Origin: Dryocosmus kuriphilus
Lineage: Eukaryota > Arthropoda > Insecta > Hymenoptera > Cynipidae
NCBI GenBank assembly: GCA_038277395.1
Contig: CM076189.1
Coordinates: 215,180,011-215,244,010, forward strand
Reading direction: 5' to 3'
DNA: 64,000 bases
This document shows, one piece after another, positions 1 through 9,430 of this stretch. A program made the position numbers and the translations under genes. A model generated the notes under the pieces. The model saw nothing but the letters and a program-made list of their open reading frames with translations, searched no databases and had not been told where the DNA came from. Each line of letters opens with the position of its first letter. Positions within the stretch are counted from its first letter, which is position 1.

Positions 1-184
1 ATCCTATAAGAAATTTTTTTAAATAATGGTCAAATTAAAAAAGTTGGTGTTTTCCAGAAAATCTGTTCATATTTTCGAAATTCGAAGATAAATGCGAAAA
101 TTCAATTTTATGAACAAACAATCGTCCTGGCCACAAAAATTGTTTAGCCCGCGTAAAACTTCTAGAATGTGTTCTTGTAGAGGT
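1..184. other. AT-rich left flank, no gene seen
   Basis: No ORF or repeat is recognisable. The last four bases (AGGT, 181-184) are the left copy of the target-site duplication of the LTR retrotransposon that follows. Confidence 0.7.
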
Positions 185-454
185 TATAAGGTATTATAAC
201 ATAACGGCCCTTTTAAGGGCCACCAAATAATTACGCAGGAATAATGTTTTGTATATTTAACATAAGTATCCACTAAGGCATTGTAAAGATATAGAGTTAC
301 GGCACTGACCATAAAAGAAGAAGGAGTTAGTTAAATAAGATGCTGTCCTTCTCCAGAGTGATCGGAAGGGAGACGCGTAGGAAAGAAGTTCCGAACAAAT
401 AGCGGTAGATGGAGTCCGAATTAGGCTCCCGCAACTGAAGGAGAAAGCTACGTT

Positions 455-490
455 TATAAAGTCGACCCGTCACTCCGACCAAGCAGGTTG
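455..490 (+). promoter_or_regulatory. Probable LTR core promoter
   Basis: A TATAAA lies at 455-460. About 30 bp downstream is GCAGGT with A at 485, a weak match to the insect initiator. The same arrangement is kept in the 3' LTR. Transcription would start near 485, which places the structured motif array in the RNA leader. The start site is inferred only from spacing. Confidence 0.45.
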
Positions 491-619
491 GCTCTCGAGC
501 TCACGCCCGAGCAGATCTACCCATTGTGCGTCTTGCCAGTGGTGTTCTCTTTTTTCTTTTTTCTCTTCTCTCTTAGGAGAAGTAAGCCAAAGGGCAATAT
601 TTTAATTTCAGGAAAACGT

Positions 620-1025
620 GACCTGTTGGTGGCTGGTTCACGGCTCTCCGTGTCCCCGCATCGATACAGGTTTCTGGAGGGTGTGGACTACCCTGTATGG
701 TATAAGGGTTTCTAACCTTAATTTCTCCCACTGATAAACTGTTGTGCTCTACCGCGTTATCTCTGCGAATCAACCTATTTTCTTTTCTTTCTCCGCATAC
801 GGATCGGTAATTTAAATTAAGATATTTTTTTTTTTTTTGCGAGATTTGAAAGTTGTGAAAGGGTAGTTTGTTCAACTTAGTCCTGCTGGTGGCTGGCACG
901 CGGCAGATCCGTTTGTCCGCATCGAAGTTGGACTAGGAGGAACGAAGAAACTGAGCATTTTCACCCTGTGGATCCGTTGGTGGCTGGTCCACGGCTCTCC
1001 GTGTCCCCGCATCGATACTGATCTA
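620..1025 (+). ncRNA. Array of three structured repeat motifs in LTR R region
   Basis: Three units of about 53-62 nt lie at 620-672, 876-937 and 969-1025. Each has an invariant left half GTGGCTGG and right half CCGCATCGA, a central hairpin (CACGG-CTCT-CCGTG in two units) and an outer helix whose sequence differs between units yet stays paired: ACCTGT/ACAGGT, TAGTCC/GGACTA and TGGATC-GT/AC-GATCTA. GTGG can also pair with CCGC. Conserved internal loops with compensatory outer stems suggest selection on RNA (or extruded DNA) structure rather than on protein. They sit downstream of the likely start site and so would be at both ends of the genomic RNA. The function is unknown; packaging, dimerisation, translation control or protein binding are possible. 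Confidence 0.6.
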
Positions 1026-1256
1026 GAGGGAGGTGTTCGGCAAATCCTTCTCGTCAAGTAGGCTTTGTATCTCATAAGCATTTGTAAGTGGGGAGTTTTA
1101 TCATTTGTATTATTTTAAATCAAAATCGTCATGAACATTTGTACACTTAGAGAAATAACTAGTGAGTCTTGCTCTTACGAAATATAGGACAACCAAAGAA
1201 AAAAGGGGAGAAGGACGTGTCCTTTTGTAGAACTTTGTATATTTGCTTTAACCAAA

Positions 1257-1262
1257 AATAAA
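1257..1262 (+). terminator. Polyadenylation signal in 5' LTR
   Basis: AATAAA, repeated at 8167-8172 in the 3' LTR where it would act. The R/U5 boundary is expected about 15-30 nt downstream. Confidence 0.5.
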
Positions 1263-1368
1263 TGTATTAAACTCATTCCTTTTAGTTCTTTACTTCGTCA
1301 CCCTCTCATCGACTTTATCTTAAACTAAGAAGTGAAATGTCACTGCGTGAGTCTGGATACGTCACAAA

Positions 1369-1387
1369 TGGCGCCCGAACGTGGGGC
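1369..1387 (+). other. Primer binding site, tRNA-Lys type
   Basis: The sequence TGGCGCCCGAAC followed by GTGGGGC begins two bases after the LTR end. TGG plus CGCCCGAAC is the complement of a lysine tRNA 3' end with CCA; the gypsy group of insect elements also primes with tRNA-Lys. This fixes element orientation and the LTR boundary. Confidence 0.85.
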
Positions 1388-1573
1388 ACGAGAGTTTTAA
1401 AAAAGAACTAAAAAGAAATTTTCAATGAAAAAGAAATAGAGGCTTTAGATAGGAAAGAGAGAAATTGTGAAAACTTATTTAGCACGACCAACGAGTAAAT
1501 TGTACCGCAAGGGATAAAGGCACAAATAACAGTGAGGGTTTTTAAACTAATAAACAAAACAAAAAGAGTGAAA
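1388..1573 (+). other. Retrotransposon leader between primer site and gag
   Basis: A-rich untranslated leader of about 190 nt with no internal feature recognised. Confidence 0.6.
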
Positions 1574-2813
1574 ATGGGAAGAGGAAGAAAAAGACAAGAA
1601 GGAGGTCAAGAAGATCTGGAAGAAGAAAACGACATCATGGATCACACAGAGCAAGGGGGGCACCCCGAATCACCCCAAGAAGAAACAACCGAAAACCCAT
1701 ACTTACGACAACTAATCGAGTTGGAGCAACAAATAAAGGAAAGATTGAAGGGATACAAAATAGAAAGAGAAGCGAGAGAAAGAAAAATGAGGGAGCATCT
1801 CTCAAAAATAGAAGCTGAAATGAATCGGTCTCTCACCACGACCATGGACATAACAAGAACAATAGAGGAAAGGAATAAAGAATTGGAAAACCAAATGGCC
1901 ATGGTAGAACAGCGACAAGCACAACTTGCGGGAAGGATGACTCAGCCAGAGAGCCTGGTAACACGCTCAGCCATCAAATACGAACTACCAGAGTTTAGTG
2001 GAGGAGAAAACCCAATGAAGTATCTGGACTCACTGCGTAAATACCTGGAAGCTGTCGTGCCCTCAGATCAAGAAACCCTCTACCTATTAGAGAAATCATT
2101 GATCGGGGCACCAAGTAATTGGTGGCAAGTCATAAAGGACGAGATAGGAAACTTTACAACATTTGAGGAAAAATTTTCACAACGCTACTGGAACGAGCAA
2201 GCCCAACACGAGGTACAAAAGAAAATTGAATTTGGATACTACCAGCAGAACCGAGGAGAATCACGGGCTGAATACGCGATAAACTTATATGCAATAGCAA
2301 AAGAGTTGAGACCCTCTCCTTCGGTACAGGAAATCATCCAGAAGCTTTCTAGACATTTCAGTGATGAGATTAAGTACGCAATTCTTGGGAGAGGAATTTG
2401 CCAGTTCTCTCAACTCATTGAACTACTGGAGAGTTTCGATGGGATAGGAGCAACGAATCAGAGAACAACATACTTGGAAGTAAAGAGTCGGCCATCACTG
2501 GAAACAAACCAAAACTCCCGATCCAGCAACCCCTCCGAACCGCCAAGGGTGGCAGGGAGGAAACTCCCGATTTCAGAACAATTCTAGCGGAGGAGTCCAT
2601 CCAAATGGAGCAAACCAAAGCCATAAAAAATTAAACAGCTCGTGGACAGGACCAAGCAACAATTGGAGGAGTCAGCAATCATCCAATAATGTAAGGCCTC
2701 AAGGAAATCTACAGCCTGGTTATAAAATCCGGAACCTAGAGGTGGAGGAAGAAGAATTGGAGGCTGGCGAGAGCCCAGGAGAAGGTTCCCCAAGAGAGCA
2801 GGAGGGAAACTAG
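1574..2813 (+). pseudogene. gag: Retrotransposon gag, frameshifted near its 3' end
   Basis: The ATG at 1574 (context GTGAAAATGG) opens a basic N-terminus (MGRGRKRQ), an acidic stretch, a Glu/Arg-rich coiled-coil region (roughly residues 45-110) and a retrotransposon gag capsid-like domain (roughly 135-300; FSQRYWNEQAQ, QLIELLESFD). The reading frame stops at 2585-2587, but gag-like Asn/Gln/Ser-rich sequence continues in the +1 frame to a TAG at 2811-2813, so an indel lies between 2484 and 2582. No CCHC zinc knuckle is seen, as in errantivirus Gag. Length before the lesion is 337 residues. The product would form the virus-like particle in the cytoplasm. The TAG abuts a frameshift heptamer. Confidence 0.85.
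2804..2810 (+). promoter_or_regulatory. -1 ribosomal frameshift site GGGAAAC
   Basis: The heptamer is in the canonical X XXY YYZ register of the gag frame (G GGA AAC) and is followed directly by TAG. A -1 slip enters the protease frame (GGG AAA CTA GTG). GGGAAAC is a known slippery heptamer in retroviral gag-pro or gag-pol junctions. No downstream pseudoknot was modelled. Confidence 0.7.
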
Positions 2814-3240
2814 TGACTGCCACATCTGGAGGCAACAGATGCATAGATGTGGCAGAATTAATACAGATTAATGGTCTATATAATCCTAGAAAAGAACTCC
2901 TAGAAGAAGCAAATAACGAAGACACGCTACCTCGACGACCACGATGCTATACAACACAACTAAAAATTGGGGGAATTGAAGCTAAGGCCCTGGTTGATAC
3001 AGGCGCGGAAACAACATGCATATCCGAGGAATTTTTTATTCAGAGAACTTTGAGGCCCTTAAGCGATTTTCCACACTACCATTGACTGGGATAGTTGTGA
3101 AGGGACCTATCGAGGGGAAAGCCACAAGATTAAAAAAACAAATATTTCTCCCAATTCAAATCAAGAAGTGTCAGGTACATGCAACCTTTCTGATCGTACC
3201 CAGACTCTCCAGAACTTGTCTGATTGAATTGACCTTCTAG
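2804..3240 (+). pseudogene. pol: Pol protease domain, frameshifted
   Basis: The segment contains the retropepsin signature LVDTGAETTCIS (about 2991-3026) with the catalytic Asp in DTGA. It is entered by the -1 shift from gag. The frame closes at 3085, while protease-like sequence carries on in a second frame to 3240 and in a third from about 3230, so at least two indels interrupt the domain. The intact enzyme would cleave the Gag and Pol polyproteins as a homodimer. Confidence 0.85.
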
Positions 3241-4390
3241 AAAAACTAAAGACACAAATCGACTTGAGGGAGAAGCAACTCATTTTTACCGATCTAGAAG
3301 GAAGTCCGTCCTTGGAAATTAAACAGGAAAAGGATCCGGAGGAAGAAGAAAGTGGAGATGAAGAGCATATGATAAGAGCATTAAAATATGAAGGAAATTT
3401 ACTAACGACAGCTGACCTGAACAGGATTCTAACACCAACACAAGCAATCGAAGAAGCAAACAGAGTACAATTAAAGGAAATCCTAATGCGACATCAAGGG
3501 GTTTTTAAAAAGAAACCAGGAAAGCTACGGGATTTCTAGTATGCATTGAAGGTGTAAAAGGATACGGCTTTTATTAAGCGTAGCTATCCAGTACCAATGG
3601 TCTACAGGGAGCAAGTCGAAGAGGAAATAAAGAAAATGTTAGAAGATGGAATTATCGAAAGATCAAATAGTCCATATATAAATCCGATTGTACCTGTAAA
3701 AAAGAGGGACGGCAGTATAATATTGTGTTTGGACGCAAGGAAACTTAATGAAGTCCTGATCGAGGATTGGGAGGGACCAGAAACTTCGGAAGTTCTCTTT
3801 CAAAATTGCCAGGGAACGAAAATCATGTCGAGTCTCGACATGACAAGTAGTTTTTGGCAGGTTGCTCTGCATCCGGATTCAATGCAATATACGGCATTTC
3901 AGCACAAGGGAAAAACGTACCACTTTACGGTAGTTCCCTTCGGCCTAAAAATCAGTACTGCCGCTTTGGTAAGGGGATTGGACTCGGTGCTTAAGGGTCT
4001 GGGTGACCATATCATTACCTTCGTTGACGACATCCTCATCACTTCGAAATCAGAGAACCAGCATCTACAGCACTTAGACGAACTGTTCGAACGCATGAAA
4101 TCTGCCAACTTAACCTTCAATTTGGAAAAATTTTTTCTTTCAAAAGGAAGTTCGATTCCTAGGATTCATAATAACCACGGAAGGAATACGCCCCGATCCG
4201 GAGAAACTACAGGGCATTAACGACTTCCCGACCCCAAGAAATCCAAAACAACTCAGAGGGTTTCTAGGACTAATAAACTTTTACACACGATTCTCTGAAA
4301 AACATGCTAACGAAATTGTACCTCTGCTAACACTGATAAAGAAGGATGCAAAATGGGAATGGACGATAGAGTACCAAAATTGCTTTAATA
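3241..4390 (+). pseudogene. pol: Pol reverse transcriptase domain, two stops and a frameshift
   Basis: A linker leads to Ty3/gypsy RT palm motifs: LCLDARKLN, SLDMTSSFWQV, VVPFGL and the catalytic box FVDDIL at 4020-4037 (F instead of the usual Y/F-variable first residue is tolerated). In-frame TAG at 3537-3539 and TAA at 3555-3557 break the N-terminal part, and an indel in the A/T run near 4126-4145 moves the thumb region (GFLGLINFYTRF) to another frame. It would copy the genomic RNA primed by tRNA-Lys in the particle. Confidence 0.92.
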
Positions 4391-5058
4391 GAGTGAAAAA
4401 ACTTTTTTGTCAGGACACTCTACTCCATTACCCAAATAGTCGGGACAGGTACTACTTGGAGACTGATGCGAGCCATTATGCTCTGGGGGCCATTTTATAT
4501 CAAAATACTAAAGCAATGGATAAAAGGATAATTGCCATGGCCAGTCGAACACTGAAAGGACCAGAGCTTGGATACTTCACTACAGAGAAAGAGCTCTTGG
4601 CAATCGTTTGGTCACTGCAAAAATTCTGGACTTTTTTATTAGGGTCAAAAATCATAATCCGGACCGACCATATGGCTTTGACTTTTCTTCAATCTTGTCG
4701 CCTTAATAACTCTAGGCTCACCCGATGGATCCTGGCAATTCAGGACTATGATATCACCATCGAACACTGTTCTGGAAAAAATAACATCGCGGCGGACATC
4801 TTGAGTCGTTGTCATCCAGATCGAGGATGGGAACGAAGGGAAAACGATGTGGCCATACGATTAAACGCTCTACAACATAATTGCACCCCGGAATTGGAGA
4901 GGAAATTAAAAGACTTAGAGCATGAACAACTGCAGGATATAAAAATTAAGGAAATAAAAAAAATTTTAACTCAGCAAGAAAAGAACACACGATACACAAT
5001 AATAAATAACATCGTTCATAAAAAGGATAAGTATCAGCAAGAGCCTACCTCCCGATGA
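4391..5058 (+). pseudogene. pol: Pol RNase H and tether
   Basis: This is the longest undamaged piece of pol (221 codons). RNase H acidic residues are visible in LETDASHYALG (D at 4465-4467), TEKELLAIVW (E) and RTDHMAL (D), followed by SGKNNIAADILSR typical of Ty3/gypsy. The frame continues from the RT thumb and ends at 5056-5058, where an indel shifts the integrase start to another frame. The domain degrades the RNA strand during cDNA synthesis. Confidence 0.92.
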
Positions 5059-6211
5059 ATCCTTTTCGTTTACTTATCTGGGAATGCCATGAGGCCTACG
5101 GACACATTGGTCCGAAGAAAGTTGAGAGCATGATTAAAGAAGCTTTTTTTTTATCCAAAGGCAGCAAGATTAATAAGAAGGGAACTCCGAACGTGTGATT
5201 CCTGTCAGCGGAATAAAATATCCACACAGGCAGCGCAGGTCTGTCTGGAGACAGTATCCCCAGAATGCCCATTAGCTTTGGTCTCGATCGATTTCTATGG
5301 ACCACTTCCCAGGTCACGTTACGGCTATGAATACATACTCGCCATGGTTGATACGTTTACCAAATACACCAAACTTTACCCACTGCGAAAAGCAACATGT
5401 CGAGCGGCAATCTCCAAACTGGACAATTTTGTGGAGACAATAGGAAGACCTGATCGAGTTATCACAGATCGAGGGACACAATTCATTAGTCAAAGATGGA
5501 CAGACGCCTTCTTAATAGAAAGAAAAATAAAAAAGAGACACTTACCTCAGTTAGGAATCCACAGGCAAATATGGTCGAGAGAGTCAATCGTGAATTGGGT
5601 CGATTCTTTCGCACATTTTTAGAAACCCAAATTCCCACCAGAGGTGGTTTTCATATCTCCAAACAATCGAAGATATCATGAATGAAAGTTATCACGACAC
5701 CATTGAAATGACTCCATACGAAGCACTCTATAAAAAAAGACCCGAGAGGTTTTGGAACAGAATCTTGGAAAGCCAACCACTCTATCCAGGTAATGAGAAT
5801 ATGAGTAGGGATTTCCTCATACGGGAAAGAATCAGGAATAAGGGTGAAAAGAGAAATTTAAAATTAAATCAGGGCAAGAAGAATGCAGTCTATGAGGAGG
5901 GTCAATTAGTCCTAGTTAAGGCCTGTAATGTATCAAGTAATACGCTGGGTCGCACAGCAAAATTCCTGGCGATTTACGAAGGGCCTTATCAAGTGGTTAC
6001 AAGAACAAGCCACAACACATATAGCCTCCGATATCCAGAAAGTGGCAAGCTACGAGGAAACTTTCATGCGCGTAGTTTAAAAGGATACCGGGAGAGGAAG
6101 GAAAGTGGAAATGTTGAAAGGAACCACGCGTGCAGCCAATCCCCTCGAACCACAAGGTTTTCCACCACTCATCGAATTTCCCCCCCCCCCCCCCCCAATC
6201 CCTCTGTCTAG
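5055..6211 (+). pseudogene. pol: Pol integrase, three frameshifts
   Basis: A zinc-binding HHCC region (HEAYGH, then CDSC) is split by an indel in the T9 run at 5143-5151. The rve catalytic core follows with D (5290-5292), D (TDRGTQF, 5467-5469) and E (MVERVN, 5577-5579), the D-to-E spacing fitting D(35)E. Further frame changes occur at about 5520-5545 and 5640-5675. The C-terminal segment 5678-6211 carries FLAIYEGPYQVV, a GPY/F module that is usual in Ty3/gypsy integrases. A run of 17 C at 6180-6196 lies within the last codons. The protein would insert cDNA into chromosomes. Confidence 0.92.
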
Positions 6212-6276
6212 GATTAGGGAAAAGTACATAAGAGGGAGCGGCGTCAAATCACTCTCATAAGGAATTACCTTGCGAG

Positions 6277-6848
6277 ATGGACGCACAAACAAACACGCGA
6301 TACCTAAACCAAAGGAGTGTGAACCTGCAGACGGGGGACGAACTCGTCGCTTGGACGGACCACCTAGCTCAGGCGGGGGTTCTTACGCCGATGGCACGAG
6401 AAATCAACGCCATGCCAACGAGAGGCCATCATCAACTTCCAAGGGGAAAGGCTGTACAAACCCGGACCTGGAAACCAGTGATGAAGAGCAAAGCGGTGCA
6501 GTATCCGCCGTGCAAGATAATTACGATCAACACCCTGCGCGCCCGGCGAGGCATAGCAAACCGAGAAGGAAGGGAGAAGGGAGTGATGAGGAGAGAGTTC
6601 TAAGAAACATCGCTCAGGACCTAGGTCAAGCCCCCTTAGCCCCAGAGTGTATCGACCTCACGTCTCCAAACAACAACAAGGAGAAAGGAAGAACAAAGGC
6701 GGCGTTGAGGAGAGGGTATAACAAATTTGGAATGCCTTTGCAGGACGTGCTTGGTCTAAAAAAAAAATTATGGGATACCCGTTCCCATTGGATCTCCAGA
6801 GAAACCACTGCCGAGATTACAAAAGAATCAGCAAAGGATGCGGGATGA
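6277..6848 (+). pseudogene. Third ORF after pol, unidentified
   Basis: An ATG at 6277 opens a frame to 6603, and a second overlapping frame is open from 6270 to 6848. Both read as biased, low-hydrophobicity protein rather than random sequence, so one product was probably split by an indel. The downstream half is charged, with SDEEQSG and a CIDLTSP segment resembling a SUMO-interacting motif. No signal peptide, transmembrane segment or Cys-rich region typical of an envelope is visible although the position corresponds to env of errantiviruses. No family recognised; a nucleic-acid-binding accessory protein is only a guess. Confidence 0.5.
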
Positions 6849-7001
6849 AGGAAGAAGAAGACGTAGGCAGCAGGGACTCGCAAAGGGAATTCAAGTTCTG
6901 TGGCCTGAATCTCGAATCTGATAGATTTGGACGTATATAAAAGAAAAAGAAAAACAAAAAAAAAAGGGGGTAGCTTTAGGTCAGGTTTTTTTTTTATTTT
7001 T

Positions 7002-7012
7002 AGGGGGGGCAT
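7002..7012 (+). other. Polypurine tract
   Basis: AGGGGGGGCAT lies directly before the 3' LTR start, after a T-rich stretch. This is the expected plus-strand priming site. A second A/G run at 6949-6970 could be an auxiliary tract. Confidence 0.7.
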
Positions 7013-8277
7013 TATAAGGTATTATAACATAACGGCCCTTTTAAGGGCCACCAAATAATTACGCAGGAATAATGTTTTGTATATTTAACATAAGTATCCA
7101 CTAAGGCATTGTAAAGATATAGAGTTACGGCACTGACCATAAAAGAAGAGGGAGTTAGTTAAATAAGATGCTGTCCTTCTCCAGAGTGATCGGAAGAGAG
7201 ACGCGTAGGAAAGAAGTTCCGAACAAATAGCGGTAGATGGAGTCCGAATTAGGCTCCCGCAACTGAAGGAGAAAGCTACGTTTATAAAGTCGACCCGTCA
7301 CTCCGACCAAGCAGGTTGGCTCTCGAGCTCACGCCCGAGCAGATCTACCCACTGTGCGTCTTGCCAGTGGTGTTCTCTTTTTCCTTTTTTCTCTTCTCTC
7401 TTAGGAGAAGTAAGCCAAAGGGCAATATTTTAATTTCAGGAAAACAATCTTGCTGGTGGCTGGTGCACGGCTTTCCGTGTATCCGCATCGAGGTAAGATT
7501 GAGGAGAAAGCAGGGTCTTACATATTTTTCACGTGACCTGTTGGTGGCTGGTTCACGGCTCTCCGTGTCCCCGCATCGATACAGGTTTCTGGAGGGTGTG
7601 GACTACCCTGTATGGTATAAGGGTTTCTAACCTTAATTTCTCCCACTGAGAAACTGTTGTGCTCTACCGCGTTATCTCGGCGAATCAACCTATTTTCTTT
7701 TCTTTCTCCGCATACGGATCGGTAATTTAAATTAAGATTTTTTTTTTTTGCGAGATTTGAAAGTTGTGAAAGGGTAGTTTGTTCAACTTAGTCCTGCTGG
7801 TGGCTGGCACGCGGCAGATCCGTTTGTCCGCATCGAAGTTGGACTAGGAGGAACGAAGAAACTGAGCATTTTCACCCTGTGGATCCGTTGGTGGTTGGTC
7901 CACGGCTCTCCGTGTCCCCGCATCGATACTGTCTAGAGGGAGGTGTTCGGCAAATCCTTCTCGTCAAGTAGGCTTTGTATCTCATAAGCATTTGTAAGTG
8001 GGGAGTTTTATCATTTGTATTATTTTAAATCAAAATCGTCATGAACATTTGTACACTTAGAGAAATAACTAGTGAGTCTTGCTCTTACGAAATATAGGAC
8101 AACCAAAGAAAAAAGGGGAGAAGGACGTGTCCTTTTGTAGAACTTTGTATATTTGCTTTAACCAAAAATAAATGTATTAAACTCATTCCTTTTAGTTCTT
8201 TACTCTCGTCACCCTCTCATCGACTTTATCTTAAACTAAGAAGTGAAATGTCACTGCGTGAGTCTGGATACGTTACA
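7013..8277 (+). repeat. 3' LTR
   Basis: It matches the 5' LTR throughout, starts TATAAGG, ends GTTACA and is followed by the AGGT target duplication (8278-8281). It is 83 bp longer, chiefly because of an extra 87-bp segment (7446-7532 region) holding a fourth structured motif. The fourth unit has lost one base in its outer stem (7931) relative to the 5' LTR. Confidence 0.93.
7445..7935 (+). ncRNA. Array of four structured repeat motifs in 3' LTR
   Basis: The units are at 7445-7501, 7535-7587, 7787-7848 and 7880-7935. The first, absent from the 5' LTR, keeps the invariant GTGGCTGG and CCGCATCGA and has its own outer helix CAATCTT/AAGATTG, a different sequence from the other units but perfectly paired. 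In the third the central hairpin is also replaced by another pairing (CACGCGG with CCGTTTG, one mismatch and one wobble). The last unit carries GGTTGG for GGCTGG and a one-base deletion in the outer stem. Confidence 0.6.
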
Positions 8278-8336
8278 AGGTACAAATCCAAGTGAAAAAT
8301 AGCAAAAAATAAAAAAGTGCGGTTTGTGTGAAAGTA

Positions 8337-9430
8337 TCCCTGCTAAAAATGCCAGATAGGATCCGATAGAGACGGATAGGATTCGGAATTTCTTCGGATC
8401 TATCCGGATTTTTATACGGTATTTGTGTCTGGTTTTAAATCTTGTTCTATCCGGCAATTGGTCGGTATTTTAAATTTTTCTATCTGATTTCTTATCTGGC
8501 TCTGCACGGAATATTTTAGGCACCCGCATAGCCCGTTCCGGTTTCTTATCTGGTTCTATCCGGAAACTTATACGGTATTTGTGTCCATTTTCTTGTCCGG
8601 TTCTATCCGGCAATTGGTCGGTATTTTAAATTTTTCTATCTTGTTTCCTATCTGGCTCTAGACGGAATATTTTCAGTACCCGCATTGCCTTATCGTACCA
8701 GGTACTCGTAAGTCGTACTGGGAAAGCACCAAAAAAAGGATCGATGACGATCAAACAGATGTATTAGATACATCTTTTCATTCTAACTAATAGTGAAAAA
8801 TTGTGGCTAACTTATAGCCCCGACGATCGACCACTATTGTGAGATAAGAATCCCTGCGCTCCTGGCGGAATTATTCTGAACTACTGACCAGATAGAAAAC
8901 CATTTTCGGCCTTTACACCCAGCTTTAGATCCGACAAAGTTCCGGATAGGGCCAGATAAGATTACGTCGGGCGAATAATTCGATTTTATGATTTAAATGT
9001 CCGCTGGAAAGCCGGATAGAACCAGATAGAAAACCATTTTCGGCCTTTATACCCAAATCTATTTCCGACTCCGAATAGGGCCAGATAAGATTCCGTTGGG
9101 CGAATAATTCAATTTTATGATTTAAATGTCCGCTGGAAAGTCGAATAGAACCAGATAGCAAATCATTTTTGGTCTTGTCACTCAACTTTTGTTCCGTCAA
9201 AGTTCCGGATAGGACCGAATTAAATACCACTTTTAACTTAGTCAAATATAATTTCGATATGTCATCCCGAATAGAACCCGGATAAGACCGCTATTTTTCC
9301 GCGAAAGATATTACGAACCGAATAAGACCCGGATAGGGCTAGACAAGAATCCGAAGTGGGCTATCCGGTCTATTATCCGGTTTGTTATCCATCTCTATCG
9401 GATCCTATCTGGCATTTTTAGCAGCAGGAT
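8337..9430. mobile_element. Foldback-like element with repeat-rich inverted arms
   Basis: The two ends are inverted copies over about 45 bp: CCCTGCTAAAAATGCCAG at the left, and its complement with a small insertion at 9380-9430. The arms are built of degenerate direct repeats: a ~156-bp period on the left (8440-8690, unit beginning TTCTATCCGGCAATTGG) and a ~129-bp period on the right (8886-9245, unit with GCCAGATAAGATT), many containing CCGGATAG or its complement. No transposase is seen. This architecture recalls Drosophila Foldback/Galileo elements; a clear target duplication was not found. Confidence 0.65.

Larger units (their letters stand above)
185..1366 (+). repeat. 5' LTR
   Basis: It is about 99% identical by eye to the 3' LTR at 7013-8277 apart from an 87-bp segment absent here after position 616. 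It starts TATAAGG and ends TCACA. A TATA box (455-460) and an AATAAA (1257-1262) suggest U3 of about 300 bp, a long R of about 800 bp and a short U5. R contains three copies of a structured motif that are annotated separately. Confidence 0.93.
185..8277 (+). mobile_element. Ty3/gypsy-type LTR retrotransposon, defective
   Basis: Two long direct repeats (185-1366 and 7013-8277) enclose, in order, a tRNA-Lys-type primer site, gag, protease, reverse transcriptase, RNase H, integrase and a third ORF. Protease-RT-RNaseH-IN order is diagnostic of Ty3/gypsy. The 4-bp AGGT at 181-184 recurs at 8278-8281, so both ends belong to one insertion event. A gag with no zinc knuckle visible, an apparent -1 gag-pol frameshift and an extra ORF after pol resemble the insect errantivirus group, although no envelope protein is recognisable. 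The coding part is disrupted by about eight frameshifts and two nonsense codons, so the copy cannot be autonomous. Confidence 0.95.

Noticed and set aside
488..715. 75-codon frame in the LTR and its 104-codon counterpart at 7316-7630
   Set aside because: There is no ATG, the sequence is R-region leader, and the conserved features are explained by base pairing. The extra 87 bp merely keep the frame because 87 is divisible by three.
6180..6848. Envelope gene after pol
   Set aside because: No signal peptide, furin-like site, Cys pattern or transmembrane segment is visible in any frame.
8925..9245. Minus-strand frame with duplicated protein segments
   Set aside because: The duplication is the 129-bp DNA repeat of the Foldback-like element, and no domain is present.
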